Part shown: positions 41,760 through 50,207 of the stretch, one piece after another
Layout of the letters: each line of letters begins with the position of its first letter
Numbering within the stretch: position 1 is the stretch's first letter
DNA from: Lysinibacillus halotolerans
GTDB taxonomy: Bacteria > Bacillota > Bacilli > Bacillales_A > Planococcaceae
Reading direction: 5' to 3'
Assembly: GCF_003711845.1 (NCBI RefSeq)
Contig: NZ_RHLQ01000020.1
Span: 1-64,000 of the forward strand
DNA length: 64,000 bases
Made by a program: the position numbers and the translations under genes
The notes under the pieces: model-generated
Told to the model about the DNA's origin: nothing
Seen by the model: the letters and a program-made list of their open reading frames with translations, nothing else
The model's database searches: none

Positions 41760-43037
41760 ATGAACTACAATAATGATGAAGAAAAAAATCAACAAGAACA
41801 AAATGATTTAAATTACTCACCCCTTCAAGAACGACTCAAAAGAGAACAGGAAGAGGAAAATAGAAGAAGAGCAAATAAAAAGGCTGGTAGCAAAGCAGGT
41901 TATTTTATTAGCGGACTGGCGGGGATTATCGTCGGTGCATTACTTATTTGGTTACTTGTGCCGTCCATGGCAGATCAACTTCCAGGGAACGAAAACAACA
42001 ACCAAACTACTTCAGAATCAACTGTTACTCAAACTGCAACAGAGGTAACAACAGATATAACATCGGCAGTAGAATCTGTTTCTGATGCAGTTGTAGGAAT
42101 AACAAATATTCAAGAAGTAACTGATTTCTGGAATCAAAAAGCGACAGAACAAGAAGCTGGTAGTGGTTCGGGTGTCATCTATAAATCAGAAGGTGATAAA
42201 GCATATGTCATTACGAATTACCACGTAGTAGAAGGAGCAAAACAGCTTGAAGTAACGTTAGCTGATGGTACAAAAGAGAAGGCAACGTTAGTAGGTAGTG
42301 ATATTTGGACAGATTTAGCAGTTGTTTCAATTTCCAATAAAAACGTAAAAACAATAGCTAAATTCGGTGACTCAGATGTATTAAAACAAGGGGAAACTGT
42401 TATTGCAATTGGGAACCCATTAGGTTTAGATTTTTATGGTTCAGTCACAACGGGTGTTATTTCTGGTAAAGATCGTTCCGTTCCTGTTGATTTAAACTCA
42501 GATGGATATGAAGATTGGGAAACAGAAGTTTTACAAACGGATGCAGCGATTAATCCAGGTAACAGTGGTGGTGCCTTAATTAATATAGCTGGAGAACTAG
42601 TTGGAATTAACTCCATGAAAATTGCTGAATCCTCTGTTGAGGGACTAGGCTTCTCTATTCCAATTAATACAGTTATTCCAATTATTGAAGAATTAGAACG
42701 TAATGGTGAAGTAAAACGTCCTACAATGGGTATTGGTTTATTAGATTTAACAGATGTACCAGCATTCTATCAACAACAAACATTAAAATTACCTGCTGAA
42801 GTCACAACAGGAGTCGTTGTTTCAGAAGTAGTGCAAGGTTCAGCTGCAGATAATGCAGGCATCGAACAGTATGATGTTATCGTTGAAATGGACGGTCAAA
42901 AAATTGAAAACTCCATCGATCTTCGTCAACACTTATACAACGAAACGGACATTGGAGATACATTATCATTAAAAGTATATCGTCAAGGAAAATTAGTGGA
43001 TTTAAAATTAAAGTTAACTGAAGGAACAAGTGTATAA
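41760..43037 (+). CDS. htrA: membrane-anchored serine protease HtrA
   Basis: 425 aa. A charged cytoplasmic N-terminus (1-45) is followed by one membrane helix (about 50-70, YFISGLAGIIVGALLIWLLV). The trypsin-like domain has the triad in ITNYHVVEGA, TDLAVV and NPGNSGGALIN. A single C-terminal PDZ domain follows (about 330-420). It degrades misfolded exported proteins. It is the YyxA/HtrC-type neighbour of walJ found in Bacillales. Confidence 0.95.
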   Translation: MNYNNDEEKNQQEQNDLNYSPLQERLKREQEEENRRRANKKAGSKAGYFISGLAGIIVGALLIWLLVPSMADQLPGNENNNQTTSESTVTQTATEVTTDITSAVESVSDAVVGITNIQEVTDFWNQKATEQEAGSGSGVIYKSEGDKAYVITNYHVVEGAKQLEVTLADGTKEKATLVGSDIWTDLAVVSISNKNVKTIAKFGDSDVLKQGETVIAIGNPLGLDFYGSVTTGVISGKDRSVPVDLNSDGYEDWETEVLQTDAAINPGNSGGALINIAGELVGINSMKIAESSVEGLGFSIPINTVIPIIEELERNGEVKRPTMGIGLLDLTDVPAFYQQQTLKLPAEVTTGVVVSEVVQGSAADNAGIEQYDVIVEMDGQKIENSIDLRQHLYNETDIGDTLSLKVYRQGKLVDLKLKLTEGTSV

Positions 43038-43098
43038 TATTGAATCGTTTATAACAAAACTTGTGGATAACTAAATAATACAAACAAAAGTTTTACAC

Positions 43099-43142
43099 AA
43101 CGAGTAGTGGAAGAAAAGCCTTTTCTTTCCTACTCGTTTTTT
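43099..43142 (+). terminator. htrA terminator
   Basis: AACGAGTAG with GGAAGAAAAG pairs with CTTTTCTTTCC and TACTCGTT, followed by TTTTT. A single bulge interrupts the stem. Confidence 0.85.
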
Positions 43143-43226
43143 GTTTGATACAATGGTTTGTGGATAACATAGAACAAATTGTGAATAAGTTTGTGGAAAT
43201 TTCAGAAATTAAGGAGGCATGAAATA

Positions 43227-43391
43227 ATGAAAACATATAGCTGTGAAACCCATATAAATCACGCTTTAGATATGCTTGTAGCAGAGACAAAAGAGTTTCC
43301 GATTATGGAGCAACTTTCAGAAGATGAAAAGTTATCCACAAAGTGTTCTTACTGTGAAGAGCAAGCAACATATGTTGTATCAAGTAAATAA
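43227..43391 (+). CDS. CxxH/CxxC protein (BA_5709 family)
   Basis: 54 aa. ATG 43227 follows AAGGAGG by 9 bases. It has CETH near the N-terminus and CSYC near residue 41, the CxxH and CxxC pairs that name this small, probably zinc-binding family of Bacillales. Function unknown. A perfect DnaA box lies inside its coding sequence, and further boxes flank it. Confidence 0.88.
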   Translation: MKTYSCETHINHALDMLVAETKEFPIMEQLSEDEKLSTKCSYCEEQATYVVSSK

Positions 43392-43622
43392 CTTTACACA
43401 ATATGTAGAATGAGCTTGTGGATATGTGCATAACTTTTGTGGATAAGTTGTTTGTAAATGAAATATTAACGTGGATAAATTGTTTATATTTAAATTTTCT
43501 AATAATAGCTTAAGCGAAAATGCTCTTATTTTCTGGTCTAATGCTAATAAAGGGAACTGGGTTACTAAAAAGCTCATTGTTGGGAAATAAGATTATGAAT
43601 GTTTTGTAAAGGTGGATAAGCT

Positions 43623-44102
43623 GTGAATATCACGATCATTTCGGTCGGAAAGTTAAAAGAAAAGTATTTGAAGATGGGTATTGAAGAATATGTGAAACGA
43701 TTAGGTGCTTACGCTAAAGTGGAACTAGTTGAAGTGGCAGACGAGAAGGCCCCAGAACAATTAAGCGACGCCGAAATGGAAATCGTGAAACGAAAAGAAG
43801 GCGAGCGTATTTTGGCCAAAATCAATGACGGTATGCATGTCATTGCCTTAGCGATTAACGGGAAAATGAAATCTTCAGAAGAAATGGCAAAGGATTTAGA
43901 AGCCCTCATGACATACGGAACAAGTAAGGTCGCCTTCGTAATCGGTGGTTCCCTAGGTTTACATGAAGATGTGTTACAACGCGCGGATGAAAAATTAAGC
44001 TTTGGAAAAATGACCCTTCCCCATCAACTAATGAAACTAGTATTAGTTGAACAAATTTATCGTAGCTTTAGAATAATTAAAGGGGAACCGTATCACAAGT
44101 AA
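43623..44102 (+). CDS. rlmH: 23S rRNA (pseudouridine-1915-N3)-methyltransferase RlmH
   Basis: 159 aa, the family length (B. subtilis YydA). It is a SPOUT methyltransferase acting on 70S ribosomes. It starts [20 protein letters not shown]; the SAM-binding knot region is [17 protein letters not shown] and the C-terminus is [17 protein letters not shown]. The start is GTG 43623 with AAAGGTGG upstream; that ribosome site overlaps a near-consensus DnaA box. Confidence 0.96.
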   Translation: MNITIISVGKLKEKYLKMGIEEYVKRLGAYAKVELVEVADEKAPEQLSDAEMEIVKRKEGERILAKINDGMHVIALAINGKMKSSEEMAKDLEALMTYGTSKVAFVIGGSLGLHEDVLQRADEKLSFGKMTLPHQLMKLVLVEQIYRSFRIIKGEPYHK

Positions 44103-44225
44103 GTTCGGGTTCTATTGCTAAATAAATTTAAAAGTCCTGTTCAAAAAATATATGGGATTTTTATTTGAAAATTACTGTCAATTTTATATACTATATTCAT
44201 AAAAGAATGCCCGGATTTGAACGGG

Positions 44226-44307
44226 AGAGGTTCATAGCTTATACCCTCTATAAAAAACTATGGAAACATGACAATTCGCCATGTCCATATAGGACGTGGC
44301 TTTTTTT
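44226..44307 (+). promoter_or_regulatory. preQ1-I riboswitch with expression-platform terminator
   Basis: AGAGGTTCATAGCTTATACCCTCTATAAAAAACTA-type aptamer (44226-44260): AGAGG pairs with CCTCT, and the A-rich TAAAAAACTA tail forms the pseudoknot, closely matching the queCDEF riboswitch of B. subtilis. It is followed by a terminator GCCATGTCC, ATATA, GGACGTGGC and seven T (44278-44307). Bound preQ1 should favour termination and switch off queDE. Confidence 0.92.
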
Positions 44308-44394
44308 GTTTAATGCATACGTTTTAATAGAAAGATTGTTAGAGCCTCTCTTGAAAACTTCCGGGGATATTTTCAAGGAGGGAATTTTTAAAAC

Positions 44395-44868
44395 ATGCCT
44401 AATTTTAGAATTGTTGATAAGCTACAAAAAATGGATGAAGACATTCAAAGAAGTCAATTAAAATATCATTCGAAACGTGTTCTTGTAAGCAAAGAGTTTA
44501 CGTTTGATGCTGCTCATCACTTACATAACTACGAAGGAAAATGCAAAAATTTACATGGCCATACGTATCGTGCTGTTTTAGGATTAAGTGGGTTTACTGA
44601 CGAACGTGGTCTCATGATTGATTTTGGGGATATTAAGGACATTTGGAAACAAAAAATTGAAATTTATTTAGATCATCACTATTTAAACGAGACATTGCCA
44701 CCGATGAATACGACTGCAGAGAATATCGTCGTTTGGATCTACGAAAAGTTGAAGGAAGCCTTGCTCGATGAACAACGATATCATGGTGCACGTGTGGAAT
44801 TTATCAGGCTGTATGAAACTCCTACAAGCTATGCTGAGGCAAGAAGGGAGTGGATGGAGTTTGAGTAA
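44395..44868 (+). CDS. queD: 6-carboxy-5,6,7,8-tetrahydropterin synthase QueD
   Basis: 157 aa. It makes 6-carboxytetrahydropterin, the second step to preQ0. Zinc histidines are in FDAAHHLHNYEGKC and LHGHTY; the catalytic cysteine is in GKCKNLHGH. ETPTSYAEARREW closes the domain. An N-terminal extension of about 30 residues precedes the core, so the start is less certain (GGAGGG lies 12 bases before ATG 44395). It overlaps queE by 8 bases. queC and queF are not in the window. Confidence 0.92.
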   Translation: MPNFRIVDKLQKMDEDIQRSQLKYHSKRVLVSKEFTFDAAHHLHNYEGKCKNLHGHTYRAVLGLSGFTDERGLMIDFGDIKDIWKQKIEIYLDHHYLNETLPPMNTTAENIVVWIYEKLKEALLDEQRYHGARVEFIRLYETPTSYAEARREWMEFE

Positions 44869-45589
44869 ATTACCTATTATAGAGATTTTTGGTCCCACGA
44901 TTCAAGGTGAAGGGATGGTAGTTGGCCAGAAGACGATGTTTGTACGCACTGCTGGCTGTGATTATTCTTGTTCTTGGTGCGATTCAGCATTTACATGGGA
45001 TGGCACTGGCAAGCATCTTATCGTTCAAATGACAGCGCAAGAAGTTTGGGCTGAGTTGAAACGCCTTGGAGGAAATGGGTTTTCATTCGTCACCATTTCA
45101 GGAGGAAATCCTGCGCTTCTTCGTAATTTGGATGCCCTTGTTGCCCTTTTAAAAGAGAATAATATAAAGATTGGCGTGGAGACACAGGGAAGTAAATGGC
45201 AAGATTGGTTGTATGATATCGATGAACTAACCATTTCACCAAAGCCTCCTAGTTCTAAAATGATGACAGATTTCTCTATGCTCTCTACTATTTTAGAGAG
45301 ACTAAGAGGTAGAAATAGCAATCAACATATATCACTTAAAGTCGTTATATTTAACCAAGAGGATTATGATTATGCTAAAGAAGTTCATCGCCGATATCCG
45401 ACCATTCCTTTTTATCTTCAGGTTGGAAATGATGACATCACCTCGATAGACAATACGCGATTAGTTAGCCATTTATTAGAGAAATATCAAATGCTAATTA
45501 ATCAAGTGATGATGGATGAAGAATTAAAGAACGTAAAAGTACTACCGCAGCTACATACACTCATCTGGGGAAATAAAAGAGGTGTGTAG
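44861..45589 (+). CDS. queE: 7-carboxy-7-deazaguanine synthase QueE
   Basis: 242 aa from TTG 44861, which matches the length and the PIIEIFGPTIQGEG start of B. subtilis QueE (243 aa). It is a radical SAM enzyme converting carboxytetrahydropterin to CDG. The cluster cysteines are in TAGCDYSCSWCDSAF. NPALL and the C-terminal LPQLHTLIWGNKRGV are family features. AAGGGAG lies 10 bases upstream within queD. Confidence 0.93.
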   Translation: MSKLPIIEIFGPTIQGEGMVVGQKTMFVRTAGCDYSCSWCDSAFTWDGTGKHLIVQMTAQEVWAELKRLGGNGFSFVTISGGNPALLRNLDALVALLKENNIKIGVETQGSKWQDWLYDIDELTISPKPPSSKMMTDFSMLSTILERLRGRNSNQHISLKVVIFNQEDYDYAKEVHRRYPTIPFYLQVGNDDITSIDNTRLVSHLLEKYQMLINQVMMDEELKNVKVLPQLHTLIWGNKRGV

Positions 45590-45623
45590 CGCTCTTCTTT
45601 AAAACCAAATGTAATGGAAATAT

Positions 45624-45661
45624 AACAGCACTCTTTAATGATGAAGAGGTGCTGTTTTTTT
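45624..45661 (+). terminator. queE terminator
   Basis: AACAGCACTCTT, a short loop, AAGAGGTGCTGTT and a T tract. The following 45662-45854 is AT-rich with no recognised element. Confidence 0.85.
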
Positions 45662-45854
45662 GAATTTATAAATGGAACTTTAATTATATGGATGGTTGTT
45701 AATATTCATGTAACCAATTAGTAGTCTATTTTTATCGCTATTTTCTACTAGATAGAAACACTCCAAAAGTTACTATGAAATAATATACAGAATTGTTAAA
45801 CTATTAATAACATCATGAATTGGCTTCAATTTAATCCTATAGGGAGGGAGAAAA

Positions 45855-46739
45855 ATGGAGCGTAAAATGAATTTGATTCCATATCAAGTAGTAGAACAGT
45901 TTAACGAAAACGAATTGACGCAGGATTCGAAAATTAGCAACAAAGAAATGTTGGCACAAGAACTGGACATAGCAAAGGCAGTCTATTTAGAGTATAGCAA
46001 TAACCAGACTTATTATGAGGAAGATAGGGATAAGGAGATTAAACAAACGTACTATAAAAATATCTCATTTGATAGGAAGAATATTCATGAATTACTAGAA
46101 AAAACACATCAAAATAAGTTAGGTTACTCCCCCCATCGTTATGTCTATCCATGGGTAGACCTTCAAGAGAATGGGAAACTTAAAAGCGTATATTCGGGGG
46201 AAGAGATGGATCCGCTCACTGTTATAGAGGCGGATATACGTATTTTAGAAGCTACAGGTGGGACTATTACTCATTTATCCGATGAGGTGACATTAAATTG
46301 TGAACATGTAGTACCTCAATCTTGGTTTGATAAGAGTCAGCCAATGAGAGGGGATTTGCATCATTTATTTGCTTGTGATCCCACATGTAACAGCCGTCGT
46401 GGGAACAGCCCTTATTATGATTTTCCAGACTATGTTCCGGAAGGGCATATATTAGGTATTGAGGAAGGCTGCGGGAAGGCAGATGAAGGGAAATTCGAAC
46501 CTGAATATGGAAAGGGAATTGTTGCAAGGGCTACCTTCTATTTTTTGGCTCGTTACCCTGGAACGATTAACAATCATTTGGTGAATCTGAAGGTTTTACT
46601 TGAGTGGCATCAAAAATTTCCAGTGTCTTTATATGAAAAACACCGAAACCTTGCTATTTATGATTTACAAGGAAACCGGAATCCATTTATTGATTTTCCA
46701 GAGTTCGCAGAAACATGGATATATGAAAAAAAGAATTAA
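45855..46739 (+). CDS. endonuclease I family nuclease without signal peptide
   Basis: 294 aa. The core (about 150-205) has LNCEHVVPQSWF, the beta-beta-alpha-metal His-Me motif of endonuclease I (PF04231; E. coli EndA, B. subtilis YurI/BsnB), followed by GDLHHLFACDPTCNSRRGNS with the metal-binding asparagine. Most relatives are secreted, but this protein starts MERKMNLIPYQVVEQFNENE and shows no signal peptide or membrane segment. The N-terminal ~130 residues are charged and probably helical. GGGAGGGAG precedes ATG. It is a single-gene unit between terminators, so the context does not tell its role. Confidence 0.82.
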   Translation: MERKMNLIPYQVVEQFNENELTQDSKISNKEMLAQELDIAKAVYLEYSNNQTYYEEDRDKEIKQTYYKNISFDRKNIHELLEKTHQNKLGYSPHRYVYPWVDLQENGKLKSVYSGEEMDPLTVIEADIRILEATGGTITHLSDEVTLNCEHVVPQSWFDKSQPMRGDLHHLFACDPTCNSRRGNSPYYDFPDYVPEGHILGIEEGCGKADEGKFEPEYGKGIVARATFYFLARYPGTINNHLVNLKVLLEWHQKFPVSLYEKHRNLAIYDLQGNRNPFIDFPEFAETWIYEKKN

Positions 46740-46752
46740 ATATATTTACTAT

Positions 46753-46780
46753 AAAAACAGCACATAATCGTGCTGTTTTT
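46753..46780. terminator. terminator after endonuclease gene
   Basis: AAAAACAGCAC, ATAATC, GTGCTGTTTTT: a perfect 11-bp stem with T tracts on both strands. Confidence 0.88.
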
Positions 46781-46896
46781 ATACTTGTAGAAATGAAAAG
46801 CAGTAGCTTAGAGAAGTTCAGTAGATATTTTTTACAAGATGAATAATTGCTTTTTTCTAGTAGAATAAAGAGGGACATTATGAAGGAGGAAAAGTA

Positions 46897-47259
46897 ATGA
46901 TAACAAATATCGCAACTGTTGCAGTATATGTGGATGACCAAGAAAGAGCAAAGGAATTTTGGACGAAAAAGGTAGGGTTTGAAGTCGTTGCAGAACATCC
47001 AATGGGACCTAAAGCATCGTGGCTTGAAGTGGCTCCACCTAACACAAAAAGTCGCCTCGTTCTTTATCCTAAGTCCATGATGAAAGGATATGAAAATAAA
47101 CAAGCATCAATTGTATTTGATTGCGACAATGTTAAGGATACGTATGAAAAAATAAAGGCAAATGGCGTTGAATTTAAGGAAGAGTTAAATGAAATGCAAT
47201 GGGGAAGTTATGCACTTTTCGTTGATGAGGACGGGAATGAATTCCTTATTAAGGGATAG
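46897..47259 (+). CDS. VOC (glyoxalase/bleomycin resistance) family protein
   Basis: 120 aa, one vicinal oxygen chelate domain made of two beta-alpha-beta modules. Recognisable segments are VAVYVDDQERAKEFWTKKVG at the N-terminus, the SRLVLYPKS strand, and FVDEDGNEFLI with a terminal metal-position glutamate. Substrate unknown; relatives include glyoxalases, dioxygenases and drug-binding proteins. AAGGAGG lies upstream. Confidence 0.88.
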   Translation: MITNIATVAVYVDDQERAKEFWTKKVGFEVVAEHPMGPKASWLEVAPPNTKSRLVLYPKSMMKGYENKQASIVFDCDNVKDTYEKIKANGVEFKEELNEMQWGSYALFVDEDGNEFLIKG

Positions 47260-47300
47260 TGACGGAAGTATAAGATTTTAAAACTAAATTTATATTAAAG

Positions 47301-47329
47301 GAGGCCGTTTATTAGACGGTCTTTTTTTT
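47301..47329 (+). terminator. VOC gene terminator
   Basis: GGCCGT, TTATTAG and ACGGTC form a short stem with one wobble, followed by eight T. The next 210 bases up to the kinase gene show no clear element. Confidence 0.7.
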
Positions 47330-47538
47330 GTTTTCGTGTACACACATCTAGCAAAATGCTTTGGTTGTGTTGAACACAAGGTATTCTTGGTCAGGGGTAA
47401 TCTTAGCTTAGGTACAAAAAAAGGTTTCACAACTTGAAAAAAATGATTACTATATGAAGGGTTGGATTTGGACACACAAAAAACATACTTATAGCTTAAG
47501 TTATTAATAAACTCTCGTATGAAATAAAGGGGTATAAC

Positions 47539-49281
47539 ATGAGAAAACGCGGTATCACGGTTAAATTATTCGCTGTAACAGCTTTATTCTTTATGGTGTT
47601 TTATGCCATGATTATGATATTTCAGCTATTATTCTTTGACCGTTTTTATCAACATTATAAAACGAAAGAAGTAGCAAAGCACATCCATCAGTTAGCAGAA
47701 GGGTATGAGAAAAATTCCTGGAGCGAAGATGAATTGACAAAACAAACACTTTCTTACATGAGAGAGACTAAAAGTCCGTTAACGATTGTGGACGCGGATG
47801 GTTATCAATTGGTCCAGGATCCCTTTAACATCATGCTGGAAAAAGAAGATGGCAATGTTGTAGAAGTATCGCTTTCCCTACTCGTCATCAATTACGGAAA
47901 ACAGATACGTGCATTGAATATTACAAAGGGAGATACATTGATAGTACAAGGAGAGCCAGATGCTATGGTTCCTTCGGTCATTTACCCCTCTGTTATTACG
48001 AAGGATACGTCTAGCATAGGTGAAGCTTCGGGCGAGAATGAAGTGACAATCGAAGGAAAAGTAAAAAGCACTTCTCTACCAAAGAATGGGGTGACGAATA
48101 GGGGACTAGGACTTCTCTATGATGCACTGCTAGAATGGTTCCCCCTTGACGAAGCTCAAATAAAACAGCTTTCTAATGGAGAAAGTATGCAGCGTGACTG
48201 GGTAGAGCCATGGAGTGGAAAACATAATTTAGTTTTAATTGAACCATTTAAGAAAGACGGAGAAATTCAATATATGTTCTCTGTTACATCTCTTCAGGAA
48301 ATTAAAGATACTAATGAAGCGCTACGAATATTTTATATCTATATCGGAATAGCAGGCATCTTTCTTATTCTGTTACTGTCAATATTCTACTCCCGTCTTG
48401 TTAGTAGACCATTGATTAAGCTAAATGAAATGGCAAAAAAAATGGTGCATTTAGACTTCTCATCGGCGAAGCCGATTAAGCAGAAGGATGAGCTAGGAAG
48501 CCTTTCAAACAATATGCTTATAATGGCGCAAAATTTGAATGTTGCATTAAATGATTTGAAACAAGCCAATGGAAAGCTAAAAGAGGACATGGAAAAACGT
48601 GAGCAGATGGAAAAAGAGCAGCGAGAGTTTTTCGAGTATGCATCACATGAATTGAAAACACCGCTTAGCATTGTCAAAAGCTTCGCTGAAGGGCTTCAGG
48701 ATGGTGTCAGTCCGGATAAGCAAGACCATTATATAGAAGTAATCATTGAGGAAGCAGACAAGATGGAAGTGCTGATTAAAGATATGCTCGATTTAGCTAA
48801 GTTGGAGAACGGTGCAATTAAACTAAGAAAAGTATCTTTTCTACTCAGTGAAATGATTGAGGGTTTGGCAGATAAATTATTCTGTATAGCGAAAGAGAAA
48901 AATGTCTCCATTGAAATAATGCCGAAGAATGAGCAGCCTATTTTGGCGGATTATGAGTGGATGGAACGAGTAATGAAAAATTTCCTTATCAATGCGGTTC
49001 GGCACAGTGAGCCTAATTCTGTTATTGCGATTCGCATCGAATTGGATCAGGAAAAAGGTGACAGTGTATTTATAATCGAAAACAAAGGCATGCAAATACC
49101 AGAAGAGCAGTTGGATAAGATTTGGAAACGTTTCTATCGGACTGAATCATCACGAAGCAGAATGACCGGCGGTACCGGATTGGGATTGGCAATTGTCCAG
49201 CAAATTCTTGATTTGCATGGATTCCATTACGGAGCGGAAAATATGCCGGATGGCGTACGGTTCTATTTTCGTTTCAAATAA
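47539..49281 (+). CDS. sensor histidine kinase upstream of dlt
   Basis: 580 aa. TM1 (about 12-32) and TM2 (about 266-286) enclose an extracytoplasmic domain of about 230 residues that I do not recognise. HAMP (287-340), HisKA with H370 in EYASHELKTPLSIV and HATPase with GGTGLGLAIVQQILDLHG follow. It is followed 77 bases later by its response regulator and then the dlt operon. By analogy with DltRS in streptococci it may control D-alanylation in response to cationic peptides; this is inference from position. The base composition appears richer in G+C than the core genes. Confidence 0.9.
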   Translation: MRKRGITVKLFAVTALFFMVFYAMIMIFQLLFFDRFYQHYKTKEVAKHIHQLAEGYEKNSWSEDELTKQTLSYMRETKSPLTIVDADGYQLVQDPFNIMLEKEDGNVVEVSLSLLVINYGKQIRALNITKGDTLIVQGEPDAMVPSVIYPSVITKDTSSIGEASGENEVTIEGKVKSTSLPKNGVTNRGLGLLYDALLEWFPLDEAQIKQLSNGESMQRDWVEPWSGKHNLVLIEPFKKDGEIQYMFSVTSLQEIKDTNEALRIFYIYIGIAGIFLILLLSIFYSRLVSRPLIKLNEMAKKMVHLDFSSAKPIKQKDELGSLSNNMLIMAQNLNVALNDLKQANGKLKEDMEKREQMEKEQREFFEYASHELKTPLSIVKSFAEGLQDGVSPDKQDHYIEVIIEEADKMEVLIKDMLDLAKLENGAIKLRKVSFLLSEMIEGLADKLFCIAKEKNVSIEIMPKNEQPILADYEWMERVMKNFLINAVRHSEPNSVIAIRIELDQEKGDSVFIIENKGMQIPEEQLDKIWKRFYRTESSRSRMTGGTGLGLAIVQQILDLHGFHYGAENMPDGVRFYFRFK

Positions 49282-49358
49282 TAGGATTAAATGCCTAAAA
49301 GGACACATGAAAGACATATAACCTTGTTAATATATAGAAATTGGAAGGAAGATTCACG

Positions 49359-50030
49359 ATGGGGAAGAAAGTATTGCTTGTCGAGGATGAAGTGAGAATT
49401 CGAGAAGTTGTAGCCGATTATTTCAAAAAGGACGGCTGGGAAGTGTATGAGACGGATAATGGGAGCAGTGCAATTGACTGGTTTGACGCCATTTTTCCGG
49501 ATTTAGTCATTCTCGATATTATGATGCCACAAATGGATGGATTCGCTGTCACTAAGCAGATTCGAATGGGGTCTGGTGTACCAATTATTCTGCTGACAGC
49601 AAAATCTAGTGACGATGATAAAATTCATGGGTTTGAACTGGGAGCCGATGATTATGTTACTAAACCATTCAGTCCAAAAGTATTAGTTGCCCGTGCTAAT
49701 TCTTTAATGAAACGAGCAACGGAACATTACTTGCCGACCGGTCATATCATCAGCTTCGGTGAAGCAATCGTTAATACGAAGTCCCATCAGCTTCAGCTTG
49801 ATGGTCAACAAGTAGAATTGACGCCAAAGGAATATGAATTGCTGGTATTCCTGCTTCAGCATAAAAATAACGTCCTATCACGTGAAACTATTTTAAATCA
49901 CGTATGGGGTTTGGACTTCGATGGTGATATTCGAGTTGTAGATACACATATTAAAAAGCTGAGAGCTAAATTAGGCTGTGAATCGCATCATATCCGGACT
50001 GTGATTGGAACCGGCTATAAATTTGAATAA
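49359..50030 (+). CDS. OmpR-family response regulator upstream of dlt
   Basis: 223 aa from ATG 49359, 9 bases after GGAAGGA. The receiver domain starts MGKKVLLVEDEVRIREVVAD with D53 in VILDIMMP. The winged-helix domain has VELTPKEYELLVFL and GDIRVVDTHIKKLRAKLG. It is the partner of the preceding kinase. Only 13 bases separate it from dltX, so the regulator and dlt genes are probably in one transcript. Confidence 0.93.
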   Translation: MGKKVLLVEDEVRIREVVADYFKKDGWEVYETDNGSSAIDWFDAIFPDLVILDIMMPQMDGFAVTKQIRMGSGVPIILLTAKSSDDDKIHGFELGADDYVTKPFSPKVLVARANSLMKRATEHYLPTGHIISFGEAIVNTKSHQLQLDGQQVELTPKEYELLVFLLQHKNNVLSRETILNHVWGLDFDGDIRVVDTHIKKLRAKLGCESHHIRTVIGTGYKFE

Positions 50031-50043
50031 AGGAAGAGAGAAG

Positions 50044-50190
50044 ATGAATAAGATCAAACAGATATATACGAACACTGGTGTCCGTTTTGCATTGCATACG
50101 TTTTTTTATTTAGCAATTCTTGTTACCTTGTTCTTGATGTACGGCTTCCATACGGCAAATACAGGCAACTATATTTATAACGATTTTTAA
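50044..50190 (+). CDS. dltX: D-alanylation accessory protein DltX
   Basis: 48 aa. It has one membrane helix (about 17-36, [20 protein letters not shown]) and ends GNYIYNDF, close to the conserved C-terminal F-I-Y-N-E-F motif of DltX. DltX is a small membrane protein that helps transfer D-alanine from DltC through DltB towards DltD. AGGAAGAGAGAAG precedes ATG. It lies 17 bases upstream of dltA, the usual position. Confidence 0.9.
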   Translation: MNKIKQIYTNTGVRFALHTFFYLAILVTLFLMYGFHTANTGNYIYNDF

Positions 50191-50207
50191 ATGGAGAAGA
50201 TAATACA

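Larger units (their letters stand above)
43062..43619. promoter_or_regulatory. DnaA-box cluster around the CxxH/CxxC gene and rlmH
   Basis: Perfect TTATNCACA boxes: minus strand 43062-43070, 43159-43167, 43180-43188, 43425-43433, 43438-43446; plus strand 43332-43340 (inside the small gene). One-mismatch boxes: 43417-43425, 43470-43478, 43611-43619. This density over about 560 bases rivals oriC. A DnaA-box cluster at yydA (rlmH) is, as I recall, one of the known extra-oriC clusters of B. subtilis. Confidence 0.85.

Noticed and set aside
44165-44461. 98-codon open frame before queD
   Set aside because: It runs through the preQ1 riboswitch and its terminator and into queD in another frame, with no ribosome site.
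49871-49886. CTATCACGTGAAACTA as a parS site within the response regulator gene
   Set aside because: Four or more mismatches to the consensus and explained by coding sequence.
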